A DNA stretch of 64,000 nt from Novosphingobium sp. NDB2Meth1 (lineage in GTDB: Bacteria > Pseudomonadota > Alphaproteobacteria > Sphingomonadales > Sphingomonadaceae), in NCBI RefSeq assembly GCF_900117425.1, contig NZ_FPEH01000019.1, forward strand, positions 62,001 to 126,000, given 5' to 3'. The notes under the pieces were generated by a model. The model had not been told where the DNA came from and did no database searches. It saw only the letters and a list, made by a program, of their open reading frames with translations. The position numbers and the translations under genes are program-made. Of the stretch, positions 34,427 to 42,071 are shown in pieces. Positions within the stretch are counted from its first letter, which is position 1. Every line of letters begins with the position of its first letter.

Positions 34427-35581
34427 TCAGACGAAGACACCCTCTTCGTTCTTGGTCGAAAAGCGCGGCGCCACCTTGCTGATGAACCTTTCGAGCTCTT
34501 CCTGGTTTTCCTCGGGCTCGAGGTGGCCCTGGCCGAACATCAGGAAGAGTTCATCGAAGCCCAGCCGGTCGTGGGCCTCGCCGATGCGGTCGGCGATTTC
34601 GTCGGCCGAGCCGATCAGGACGTTCGGCGGGCGCTGGCCCATCGGGATGAACCATTCATCCCAGAACCACATGTGCTCCTCCATGAGCTTGGCCGCACGG
34701 TCCTTGTCGTCGGTCAGCATGAGGAAGCCGCCCCAGGCCGAGGCCTGGGTATTGGTCACCTCGCGGCCAACCTTGGCGGCCGAGGCGATGTAACGGTTGT
34801 TGAGAGACTCGCAGAAATCGAGGTTGTCCGAAAGGACGATCAGCTTGCCGCCTTCTTCGGCCCAGAAATCGATTGTGCGGCCCGATGCGGCAAAGCCCCC
34901 GTAGATCGGTGGATGCGGTTCCTGGAAGCATTTGGGGGCGATGCCGATCTGGCGGACAATGCCATCAGCATCCTGGCCCTTGCCATACTTGGCGTAAGCC
35001 GGATGACCGGCAGAACCGCCGTTCGGCGGGAACTCCCAGTTTTCGCCCTTATGGCTGAACACGTCGCTGGTCCATGCCTTCTTGATGACGCGAACGCCTT
35101 CTTCGAACAAGGAGCGATTGCGTGCATCCTGTTGATCTCGCGCCTTTACATTGTCCGGCGTGGTTGCGCTGATACCTTCCTTGGCGGCATAGCTATCCAC
35201 CCAGCGGGCATGGTAGCCGCGGGTGAAGCCGCAATACATGCGGCCCTGCAGCATGTGATCGAGCGTGGCGATTTCCTCGGCAACGCGCACCGGATTGTGG
35301 GTGGTCATGGTGTAGCCCATGATCCCGGCTTTGAGCCGCTTGCTGTTCTGTCCGACGAACAGGCTGAACATCCCCGGATGGTTGTTCGCCTCGAAACCCT
35401 CGATCTGCAGGTGATGCTCGGGCTGGCAGTAGCCATAGTAGCCAAGGTCATCGGCAAGGCGGACGTAGCCGCGAATCTCTTCAAGAAAGCGCTGGTACAG
35501 ATCATTGCGCTGCCCGGCCATTCCGGCCTCGATCTCGTGACGCCGCCCCACCACACCAGTCTGCATCAAGTGGAATTTCAT
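34427..35581 (-). CDS. LLM class flavin-dependent oxidoreductase of unknown substrate
   Basis: A 384-residue luciferase-like monooxygenase, distinct from the two diketocamphane-type paralogues. It starts MKFHLMQTGVVGRR and has YGYCQPEHHLQIEGFEANNH, AGIMGYTMTTHNPVRVAEEI and MYCGFTRGYHARWVDSYA, a layout seen in LLM hydroxylases with a long insertion before the substrate strand (ENWEFPPNGGS). It should use FMNH2 and O2. It is the first gene of the operon that continues with the 2,5-DKCMO-like, CamD-like and P450 genes. Its promoter carries operator B copies 3 and 4. A role in an extra oxygenation step not known from Pseudomonas is possible. Confidence 0.8.
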   Translation of the reverse strand: MKFHLMQTGVVGRRHEIEAGMAGQRNDLYQRFLEEIRGYVRLADDLGYYGYCQPEHHLQIEGFEANNHPGMFSLFVGQNSKRLKAGIMGYTMTTHNPVRVAEEIATLDHMLQGRMYCGFTRGYHARWVDSYAAKEGISATTPDNVKARDQQDARNRSLFEEGVRVIKKAWTSDVFSHKGENWEFPPNGGSAGHPAYAKYGKGQDADGIVRQIGIAPKCFQEPHPPIYGGFAASGRTIDFWAEEGGKLIVLSDNLDFCESLNNRYIASAAKVGREVTNTQASAWGGFLMLTDDKDRAAKLMEEHMWFWDEWFIPMGQRPPNVLIGSADEIADRIGEAHDRLGFDELFLMFGQGHLEPEENQEELERFISKVAPRFSTKNEEGVFV

Positions 35582-35605
35582 CGCCTCGATCCCTGTCCAT
35601 CTTTA

Positions 35606-35621
35606 TCAACACAACCGTTGA
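35606..35621. promoter_or_regulatory. operator B, copy 3
   Basis: TCAACACAACCGTTGA, with exact 5-bp arms and a 6-base spacer. It is 24 bases upstream of the first LLM gene of the LLM-LLM-ADH-P450 operon, a position where a bound repressor would block the promoter. Confidence 0.72.
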
Positions 35622-35676
35622 TAGGGGGTAGAATCAGAGCTTGTCAATGGCGATCAGGTCTCCCCGAGGCTCCAAA

Positions 35677-35692
35677 TCAACCTTTTCGTTGA
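35677..35692. promoter_or_regulatory. operator B, copy 4
   Basis: TCAACCTTTTCGTTGA, with exact arms and a 6-base spacer. It is 71 bases from copy 3 and 53 bases before the plus-strand VOC gene at 35746, so each divergent gene has its own copy. Confidence 0.68.
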
Positions 35693-35745
35693 TTGCATGC
35701 CCTCGTGCCTTGCCTCGATGAAATCGCGCGCGCAAACAGCCGCTT

Positions 35746-36114
35746 ATGGAAATCGCCGGAATCGATCATGTCGTCGTCAGGGTGGCCGATCTCGATCGCT
35801 CCATCCGGTTCTACTGCGAAGTTCTCGGCTGCAAGCTGGATTGGCGGCGTGACGATATCGGGCTCGCCCATCTGCGCGTGGGCAGCGCGTTCATCGACCT
35901 GCTCGCAGGCGAGGCAATATCGTCCGACGCCGTCCACAACATGGATCATCTCTGCCTCACTGTTGCCAGCTTCGATGCAGCCGAAGTGCGGCGCCATCTG
36001 GAAGCTCACGGCGTGGCTGTCGGCCCGGTAGCCGAACGGTACGGCGCATCCGGCTGGGGCCAGTCGCTTTATCTCAGCGATCCCGATGGCAACGGGCTGG
36101 AACTGAGAGGCTAA
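35746..36114 (+). CDS. VOC (glyoxalase/bleomycin resistance-type) family protein
   Basis: A 122-residue vicinal-oxygen-chelate protein with two beta-alpha-beta-beta-beta modules. The first opens GIDHVVVRVADLDRSIRFYC and the second MDHLCLTVASFDAAEVRRHL. It ends with QSLYLSDPDGNGLELRG, which contains the metal-ligand Glu. The His of GIDH and the final Glu fit a metal site. The substrate is unknown; the family includes glyoxalases, epimerases and ring-cleaving dioxygenases. It is transcribed from the promoter with operator B copy 4 and ends at a strong terminator. Confidence 0.82.
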   Translation: MEIAGIDHVVVRVADLDRSIRFYCEVLGCKLDWRRDDIGLAHLRVGSAFIDLLAGEAISSDAVHNMDHLCLTVASFDAAEVRRHLEAHGVAVGPVAERYGASGWGQSLYLSDPDGNGLELRG

Positions 36115-36120
36115 GACAGA

Positions 36121-36147
36121 AAATGCCGCGACGACGTCGCGGCATTT
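36121..36147. terminator. bidirectional intrinsic terminator
   Basis: A perfect 12-bp inverted repeat: the left arm AAATGCCGCGAC at 36121-36132 and the right arm GTCGCGGCATTT at 36136-36147, with a 3-base loop. The GC-rich stem with A-tract and T-tract ends works in both directions. It lies between the end of the VOC gene and the convergent TonB receptor gene. Confidence 0.8.
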
Positions 36148-36213
36148 CCAGATCTGGTAGTGAGGCGGAAGAGCCATGAGGGACGACTCCTCCGCCCGTG
36201 GCGGTGCATCCGG

Positions 36214-38655
36214 TCAGAACTTGACCGAAAGCTCCGCACCAAAGGTACGCGGCTCGCCCGGGTAGGCTGTGTTCACGCCGTTGGAAGCGCCGAGCGCGTA
36301 ACCCGACACGTAGTAGGTATTCTTGGTCAAGTTGCGCACATAGAACGCTGCCGAGACCCGGCTTTCCATGATCTCCTTCCAGTTCAGCCGCATGGCGAGC
36401 GTGGAATACCCGTCCAGCTGCGTGCCCGGAGTGGAGGTGCCGTTTGTGTTCGAGAAGAAGAAGCTCGACTGCTTGTAGAAATCGGTCCGCAGGCTGACCC
36501 GGCCGATCTTCTCGGGCACCGGGAACTTGATTTCCGCATTGACCGAGCCGGCCCACTTCGGCGCATCCGGATAGGAATCGACCTGGAGGCTGCCGACGAA
36601 CGGGATCGGCACAGTCCGCTGGGTATACTTGGCATCGGTGTAGGCCAAGTTGAAGCCGACATCGAGCCATGAAGTAAGCCCGAAGAAGCCGTCGACTTCG
36701 ACGCCTTGAGTCTCGGCCTTGGGCACGTTGACCGTAAAGCCGGCCGGCGCACCGCCGACAATCGCGTAGAGCGCGCGCTGGGCGTCCTTCACGATGACCT
36801 TGTAGGCGGCAACATTGAACTGCACCGGCACCGAGGAAATGCGACCGTTGAACTTGTAGCCCAGTTCGAAATCGTGAACCTTCTCGTTCTTGAACAGGTT
36901 CGCCGCCTTGCCGGTCAGCGGATCGGTGAACGGAGCCACCGTACCGTTGAGGTTACCCGCACGGAAGCTGCCGCGCTGGTTGAAGTAGATCATGTTGTTG
37001 GAGTCGATCTGGTACTGCAGGCTAGCCGTCCAGGCCGGTGCGGAAAGCTTGGTGCTCTGGTCTGCCGCCGGCGAGTTCGGATCGACTCCGAAGACGTTGC
37101 CTTCCGCCTGACGAATGCCGACGGTTTCCCAGGTATAGCGCCCGCCGAGCGTTGCGGTGAGCTTGTCCGTCAGCTGGTAGCTGAGCTGGGCAAAGATCGC
37201 CTTCGATGTCTGGCGGTTGCGGTATGCGTAGGAGATGTCGGCAATGCCGCCGGGGACGACATCGGCACCGATGTTGATCGGAATGATCTCGTAGCGCTTC
37301 TGGTTCGAATAGAAGGCGCCCACGGTATAGTTGAGCTTGCCGTCCACGGCCGTACCCTGCAGCTGCAGTTCGTCGCTGTAGGTTTCGGATTCGAACGTCT
37401 GTCCACCTGGCACGCCGGTGGCATTGATGCCAGCGAGCTTGAACAGCCACAGCGAGCCGAACGGACCGCCACCGAGATTGCCAGCAGTGCGCGAATTGCC
37501 CTTCATGTAGCTGAAGATGTTCTTGATCTTGGCGTGATCGCCAACCTCGACCTCGGTCGTGTTGGACACGAAGGTGTTGTTCGCGCGGTGCGGCAGATCA
37601 TACTGCAGGAAGATCTTGTAGGGGTTTGCGCGCGAGAACTTGGTGTAGCCCTCGACGGCCCCCGGAAAGAAGCCCGGCCCTGCCGGCCCATCGTTGGCAC
37701 CATAGATGGCGGCGAGCGTGTTGGACAGCGGCGTACCGGTGGTGTTGGGAATTTTGTTTGTGCCGTCGCTGATGAACTGTGACGTGGGATCACCCGGGAT
37801 CGCGAGCCGCGAATAATAGTTGAAGATGCCGCCGACGCCTTCAGTGCCGCGCACACGGTCATGCTGCACGATCGTGACGTTCTTGATCGTTTCGGTCGGC
37901 GTGAACAGGATCGTCAGGCGACCTGAACGGCTGTTCTTGTCGCCCAGCGTATTGTTGGTGTTGATGTTGGTGATATAGCCATTGCCACGGGTGATATCGC
38001 CCGCAATGCGGATGGCCAGCTTGTCCTTGATGATCGGCAGGTCGACTGCGGCCTGGATCTGCCCGAACTCGCGCGATGCACCGCGCGCGATCACATAGCC
38101 GGCGAATTCATTGCCCGGCATCGGCGTCGTATAGAGCACTGCGCCGCCTGTGGCATTGCGGCCAAACAGCGTCCCCTGCGGCCCTTTCAGCACCTGGATC
38201 GAGGCCAGATCGAAGAAGGCGGTCGCGGTGTTGCCGGGGTTGTAAGGCGCTTCGTTGAGGTAGGGCAGCACGGCAGGGCTCGTACCCGAGAACGGGTCGA
38301 GCGACTGTCCGCGCATGCTGTAGCTCAGCTGGTTCGAGTTCTGCCCGTTCTTGACCTGAAGACCGGGAACCAGCGTACCGATATCCTGCTCGCTCGCGAT
38401 GTTCCGGGTTTGAAGGGCTTCGGCATTGTAGGCAACGACCGAGACGGGAACCTTGGACAGTTTCTCCTCGCGGCGCTGTGCGGTCACGACGATGTCCTCG
38501 GTGCCAGTCGCGTCGACAGCTTGCGGCTGCGCGGTTTGCGCTTGGGCAGGAACCGAAAAACCGGCCACGATCAACGCGACTGCACTTACGCCCTCCCGCA
38601 GGAAAGCCGCACCAAACCTGCGACCTTCACTGGCGCCGCTGTTTTCAAATACCAT
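36214..38655 (-). CDS. TonB-dependent outer-membrane receptor
   Basis: An 813-residue receptor with a signal peptide ending in VPAQAQ near residue 40, then a TonB-box-like TEDIVVTAQRREEKLSKVPV and a plug domain (IQVLKGPQGTLFGRNATGGA). A 22-strand barrel follows, ending ERTFGAELSVKF-like with terminal Phe. Such receptors are abundant in sphingomonads and take up terpenoids, aromatics and siderophores through the outer membrane. It is the second gene after the 3,6-DKCMO-like gene on the minus strand, separated by 106 bases. Uptake of the pathway substrate is a reasonable inference. Confidence 0.92.
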   Translation of the reverse strand: MVFENSGASEGRRFGAAFLREGVSAVALIVAGFSVPAQAQTAQPQAVDATGTEDIVVTAQRREEKLSKVPVSVVAYNAEALQTRNIASEQDIGTLVPGLQVKNGQNSNQLSYSMRGQSLDPFSGTSPAVLPYLNEAPYNPGNTATAFFDLASIQVLKGPQGTLFGRNATGGAVLYTTPMPGNEFAGYVIARGASREFGQIQAAVDLPIIKDKLAIRIAGDITRGNGYITNINTNNTLGDKNSRSGRLTILFTPTETIKNVTIVQHDRVRGTEGVGGIFNYYSRLAIPGDPTSQFISDGTNKIPNTTGTPLSNTLAAIYGANDGPAGPGFFPGAVEGYTKFSRANPYKIFLQYDLPHRANNTFVSNTTEVEVGDHAKIKNIFSYMKGNSRTAGNLGGGPFGSLWLFKLAGINATGVPGGQTFESETYSDELQLQGTAVDGKLNYTVGAFYSNQKRYEIIPINIGADVVPGGIADISYAYRNRQTSKAIFAQLSYQLTDKLTATLGGRYTWETVGIRQAEGNVFGVDPNSPAADQSTKLSAPAWTASLQYQIDSNNMIYFNQRGSFRAGNLNGTVAPFTDPLTGKAANLFKNEKVHDFELGYKFNGRISSVPVQFNVAAYKVIVKDAQRALYAIVGGAPAGFTVNVPKAETQGVEVDGFFGLTSWLDVGFNLAYTDAKYTQRTVPIPFVGSLQVDSYPDAPKWAGSVNAEIKFPVPEKIGRVSLRTDFYKQSSFFFSNTNGTSTPGTQLDGYSTLAMRLNWKEIMESRVSAAFYVRNLTKNTYYVSGYALGASNGVNTAYPGEPRTFGAELSVKF

Positions 38656-38761
38656 TACCCTTCTCCCACTTTTGTTATTTACTCATCTCACTGCATCCGA
38701 AAGAATTTTGACCCTCGTTTCCATGACTGCGCGAAGACGGTTTGTTCCGCTTGCGGCTCGA

Positions 38762-39886
38762 TCAGGCCGCAACCAGCGCTTCGCCCGGAACGCGAACCCG
38801 CGGCGCGACTTCCTTTGAAAGCAGCTCGAGCGAGGTGAACCAGGCCGACGGATCGTCGTAGTAGTCATGCGCTTCGACCTGCAGCGTGCCCCAGCCGCCG
38901 GTCTGCTCGAACAGGTGGCTCAGCTTTTCGACGATCGTATCGGGTGAACCGACGACGAAGACATGATCGGTCAGGAACTCGAGATCGATGTCGAGCGAGT
39001 CCACGCCGAAATCGCGGGCAAAGCCATCCATCATGCCGAAGCGGCGCCAGATCGGGATCAGATAGCGATTGAAGCAGTAGCCGATCGGCCCTTCCATCAC
39101 GAGGCGCTTGGCCTCGGCATCGGTTTCTGCACAGAACACCGTCTGAGAGACAGCGTGGCGCTGGCGCTGGGGTGTGAAACCGGCCTTGATGTTGGCTTCG
39201 GAATAGATTTCCCAGTGGCGCTTGAGTGCATCGAGGCCGGAGTAAATCGAAACCGGCTTGAAGTTGCGCTCGCCGGCAAGCTTCATCGACGGGGAATTAG
39301 CGCTGAAGCCGGTCACCGCGAACTCGGGGAACCCGCCGCCGTAGGGGGCGTAGTTGGCAAGGAGGTGCTGTTCGTCTTCCTCGGTTTCTGCCGGTTCTTC
39401 TTCGGGGAAGCCCGCGCTCCAGTACTTGCCCTCGTAGAAGAACGGTTCGCGCTTCCAGATCTTCTCCATGATGAAGAGCGATTCCCGCACCATGTCGTTG
39501 AGGTGCGTCGTCTCCGCATTCTTGATGCCATGGATGTAGGATGCCAGCGGATAGGCACCCGCGCCGATGCCCATGAAATAGCGGCCTTCCAGGATCTGCG
39601 AGAGCCAGCCGACCATCATCGCCAGCTTAGCCGGATGTTGGTGGGGAAGAATGTGCGCCATCGGGGCAAACTTGATGGTCTCGGTCTGCAGAGCGGCGGC
39701 CGCCATGATCAGTTCAGGGTTGGGAATGTTTTCCCAGATCTGCGAGGCATGCTCGGAGATCATCATCGAGGTGAAGCCGATCTTGTCGCAGTGAACCGCG
39801 CTGTCGACGCCCCACTGGAAGGTCTGCCGGGCCGTACGACCGGGACGCATGTAGGGGTGAAAGATCAGGCCAGTTTCCATTGTCAT
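38762..39886 (-). CDS. camE36: LLM flavin-dependent oxidoreductase, 3,6-diketocamphane monooxygenase-like
   Basis: A 374-residue luciferase-like monooxygenase. Segments METGLIFHPYMRPGRTARQT, MMISEHASQIWENIPNPEL, GIGAGAYPLASYIHGIKNAE, MEGPIGYCFNRYLIPIWRRF and LQVEAHDYYDDPSAWF match, from memory, the 3,6-diketocamphane 1,6-monooxygenase of P. putida. That enzyme acts on the (-)-camphor branch. It needs FMNH2 from a separate reductase. The gene heads a minus-strand unit with the TonB receptor and is divergent from a TetR gene. The intergenic region holds an 18-bp palindrome and two operator B copies. A start at the second ATG (METG) is also possible. Confidence 0.85.
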   Translation of the reverse strand: MTMETGLIFHPYMRPGRTARQTFQWGVDSAVHCDKIGFTSMMISEHASQIWENIPNPELIMAAAALQTETIKFAPMAHILPHQHPAKLAMMVGWLSQILEGRYFMGIGAGAYPLASYIHGIKNAETTHLNDMVRESLFIMEKIWKREPFFYEGKYWSAGFPEEEPAETEEDEQHLLANYAPYGGGFPEFAVTGFSANSPSMKLAGERNFKPVSIYSGLDALKRHWEIYSEANIKAGFTPQRQRHAVSQTVFCAETDAEAKRLVMEGPIGYCFNRYLIPIWRRFGMMDGFARDFGVDSLDIDLEFLTDHVFVVGSPDTIVEKLSHLFEQTGGWGTLQVEAHDYYDDPSAWFTSLELLSKEVAPRVRVPGEALVAA

Positions 39887-39910
39887 TGCAACTCTCCCTT
39901 CGGCCCTTGA

Positions 39911-39928
39911 TTAAGCCATATGGCTTAA
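39911..39928. promoter_or_regulatory. 18-bp perfect palindrome
   Basis: TTAAGCCATATGGCTTAA is its own reverse complement over all 18 bases. It lies 25 bases upstream of the 3,6-DKCMO-like gene start and 33 bases from operator B copy 5. It is probably another regulator site; I saw no second copy in the window. Confidence 0.6.
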
Positions 39929-39960
39929 ATGCTCTTCGCCCGCATCCGCGTCAACCCCAT

Positions 39961-39976
39961 TCAACACATCCGTTGA
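39961..39976. promoter_or_regulatory. operator B, copy 5
   Basis: TCAACACATCCGTTGA, with exact arms and a 6-base spacer. It is the first of a tandem pair with a 22-base centre-to-centre distance, about two helical turns, which permits cooperative binding on one face. It lies between the 3,6-DKCMO-like gene and the TetR gene. Confidence 0.75.
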
Positions 39977-39982
39977 CCAAAA

Positions 39983-39998
39983 TCAACACCCTCGTTGA
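39983..39998. promoter_or_regulatory. operator B, copy 6
   Basis: TCAACACCCTCGTTGA, the second of the tandem pair. It ends 66 bases before the TetR ATG at 40065, consistent with autoregulation. Confidence 0.75.
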
Positions 39999-40064
39999 TT
40001 GAACTTGAATGGCAACCCAAGCACCGGGCTTGACGCGTTCGCCCAGCTATCCCAATTGGCGCAC

Positions 40065-40730
40065 ATGACCCGAGCGGCCCCGAAATCTGTTGTTCCTGTC
40101 GGAAATGCGTCGCCGCAGGGCGCAAAAGTAGCGCTCATCCTTGCCGCGGAGGTCCTCATAGCCCGCAACGGGATAGAGGGTGCTTCCCTGCGCGAGATCG
40201 CGGCCCAGGCTGGGCAGCGCAACCATCACGCGGTGCAATATCACTTCGGATCGCGCGAATCGCTCGTCCAGGCCGTGTTCGACTATCGGATGGATCAGAT
40301 GGAGCCGACCCGCGGCGCCATGCTGGATGCCGCAGAAGCGGCCGGTGCCCTTTCGGACCTGCGCACAATCGCCGATATCATCTACCGGCCGCAGATCGAA
40401 CTCATCGACGAATTCGGCGATTACTCCTACGCCGGTTTCCTCAGTGCCTATCTGCTTCGTTATCAGGGCAAGCGGTTTGGCCAATTCGGCGAACGGGTCG
40501 CACCCAATCTCGCACGCACGCTGGGTCTGCTCCGCGCCTGCCTCGGAGATCTGCCAGAAGCCATGGCGCAGCGGCGGTTGGTGACAGCGAGCTTCATGTT
40601 CCTCAATATTCTCGTCATTCACACGCGCGATGACAGCAACAATGGCGAACGTTTCGAGGACGCGGTGAGCGACACGCTGGGCCAGATCGTCGCCGCGCTG
40701 TCCGCGCCGGCGCCGGTGTCTGCCAGCTAA
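40065..40730 (+). CDS. TetR/AcrR family transcriptional regulator (candidate operator B regulator)
   Basis: A 221-residue TetR protein with the helix-turn-helix in LILAAEVLIARNGIEGASLR and EIAAQAGQRNHHAVQYHFGS, residues about 22-68; the HHAVQYHFGSRESL recognition region is typical. The C-terminal domain ends SDTLGQIVAALSA. The ATG at 40065 is chosen over an earlier in-frame TTG at 39999 because the TTG would directly abut operator B copy 6 and leave no leader. No strong ribosome site is visible for either. The tandem operator pair upstream and the divergent 3,6-DKCMO-like gene make it the best candidate for the operator B repressor. Confidence 0.85.
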   Translation: MTRAAPKSVVPVGNASPQGAKVALILAAEVLIARNGIEGASLREIAAQAGQRNHHAVQYHFGSRESLVQAVFDYRMDQMEPTRGAMLDAAEAAGALSDLRTIADIIYRPQIELIDEFGDYSYAGFLSAYLLRYQGKRFGQFGERVAPNLARTLGLLRACLGDLPEAMAQRRLVTASFMFLNILVIHTRDDSNNGERFEDAVSDTLGQIVAALSAPAPVSAS

Positions 40731-41149
40731 CTGCCAAAGAACGTATCCTTGGCGTGCTGCGTGTCCATGTACTCGCGCACTTCGAAAACCTTGCCGCCGC
40801 TCACCGTCACCAGAAAATGATACTGAGGAGTGTAGGTCCGCCCGTCCGCGAGCTCTGCAAACCCCGTCGCTTCGACCGCCACCCGGTCTCCCTCGCCGAT
40901 CATCGAAACCGGCGTAATAGTCAGGCAGCCCGACTTGTAGATGGCCTTGGCGCCCTCGACCAAAGGCCCGAAGCTTGCCTTGTCATAGCGGCCCGACATG
41001 CCCTCCAGCCGCCCGGAAACCCACCAGCTGCCGCCATCGGCCATCGCATCAAGCAGCGCCGGCACATCGCCGCTCGAGAAAATCTCGAAGAACCGAGCGA
41101 CGATAGCCTTGTTCTCAGCCGCAGCGCCGCTGGTGATGTCGTCTGCCAT
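40727..41149 (-). CDS. SnoaL-like (NTF2 superfamily) protein
   Basis: A 140-residue NTF2-like protein: ENKAIVARFFEIFSSGDVPA, LLDAMADGGSWWVSGRLEG, then a sheet ending TPQYHFLVTVSGGKVFEVRE and YMDTQHAKDTFFGS. The TQHAKDTFF ending is typical of ketosteroid-isomerase-like SnoaL proteins. The ATG at 41147-41149 has GGGAGA 10 bases upstream; a longer frame exists without support. It ends overlapping the TetR gene by 4 bases, tail to tail, and is divergent from the SDR gene with operator B copy 7 between them. It is the third SnoaL-like protein of the block. Confidence 0.82.
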   Translation of the reverse strand: MADDITSGAAAENKAIVARFFEIFSSGDVPALLDAMADGGSWWVSGRLEGMSGRYDKASFGPLVEGAKAIYKSGCLTITPVSMIGEGDRVAVEATGFAELADGRTYTPQYHFLVTVSGGKVFEVREYMDTQHAKDTFFGS

Positions 41150-41215
41150 TACCTTGTCTCCCGATGCAGCATGGCGCCGCAGCAGCACAATTCTAGCGCG
41201 TCCCTTGCCTGCTTG

Positions 41216-41231
41216 TAAACGCTAGTGTTGA
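41216..41231. promoter_or_regulatory. operator B, copy 7 (one mismatch)
   Basis: TAAACGCTAGTGTTGA: the right arm GTTGA is exact and the left arm has one change (TAAAC for TCAAC), with a 6-base spacer. It lies between the divergent SnoaL-like and SDR genes. Confidence 0.58.
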
Positions 41232-41324
41232 CTAGACTGCAGCGGTCCAGCATGAGTGCTGACGACGAGGCAGGGCACATTGCCGACTGTGCCGCGCACA
41301 GCTGACAAGACCGGAGAGACTGCA

Positions 41325-42071
41325 ATGGGTAAACTGGATGGCCGCACCGCAATCATCACGGGCGCATCGCGCGGCATGGGCTCCTCACATGCCCGGCGCT
41401 TTGTGGCTGAGGGTGCGAAAGTCGTGCTCACCGATCTTCGTTCCGACACCGGCAACGAACTAGCACAGGAACTGGGGCCGAACGCGGTATTCATCGAGCA
41501 TGACGTGACCAATGCATCCGACTGGGCGCGGGTTGTCGCTGCAGCAGAGGACTTCTTTGGTCCGATCAACATTCTCGTCAACAACGCGGGAATCCTGGGT
41601 GCCATGGCCAAGACCGCGGACATCACCGAGGCGGATTACCGCAAGGTCTGCGAAGTGAACCAGCACTCGGTCTACCTCGGTATGCACGCGGTCATCCCCT
41701 CGATGCTCAAGGGTGGTCGCGGATCGATCGTGAACATTTCTTCGATCGCGGGCCTTGTTGCCAACTACGGCTTTCCCAGTCTCGCGTACGTCGCCAGCAA
41801 GTTCGCCGTGCGTGGAATGACCAAGGCCGCCGCCATCGAATATGGCCCCGAAAACATCAGAGTGAACTCGGTCCATCCCGGCTTCATCATGACCCCGATG
41901 ATGGTAGAGGCGACCGATGAAGGCGGTGGCGAAGCGCTTCTGCAAATTCCCCTCCGCCGCATTGCAGAACCGGAAGAAGTCTCGAACCTTGTACTGTTCC
42001 TGGCCTGCGATGAATCCAGCTACATTACCGGCGCAGAGCACGTGATCGATGCCGGGATGACCGCTCAGTGA
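41325..42071 (+). CDS. SDR family oxidoreductase
   Basis: A 248-residue classical short-chain dehydrogenase. The cofactor motif is TGASRGMG, followed by NNAG (LVNNAGILG), the catalytic Ser in VNISSIAG, and YVASK with Tyr near 157. The length is exactly that of the FabG-like group. The ATG at 41325 is chosen because a GGAGAG site lies 7 bases upstream; the frame continues upstream without one. It should oxidise a hydroxyl to a ketone with NAD(P), for example a 3-hydroxyacyl or ring alcohol. It is the last catabolic gene before the junction with the transfer region. Confidence 0.9.
   Translation: MGKLDGRTAIITGASRGMGSSHARRFVAEGAKVVLTDLRSDTGNELAQELGPNAVFIEHDVTNASDWARVVAAAEDFFGPINILVNNAGILGAMAKTADITEADYRKVCEVNQHSVYLGMHAVIPSMLKGGRGSIVNISSIAGLVANYGFPSLAYVASKFAVRGMTKAAAIEYGPENIRVNSVHPGFIMTPMMVEATDEGGGEALLQIPLRRIAEPEEVSNLVLFLACDESSYITGAEHVIDAGMTAQ

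Noticed and set aside
1..42071. The whole catabolic block as a steroid side-chain degradation cluster
   Set aside because: The dehydrogenase pairs and MaoC-like gene first suggested this, but no ring-degradation, ketosteroid dehydrogenase or aldolase gene is present, and the 20-40 kb part fits the camphor pathway much better.
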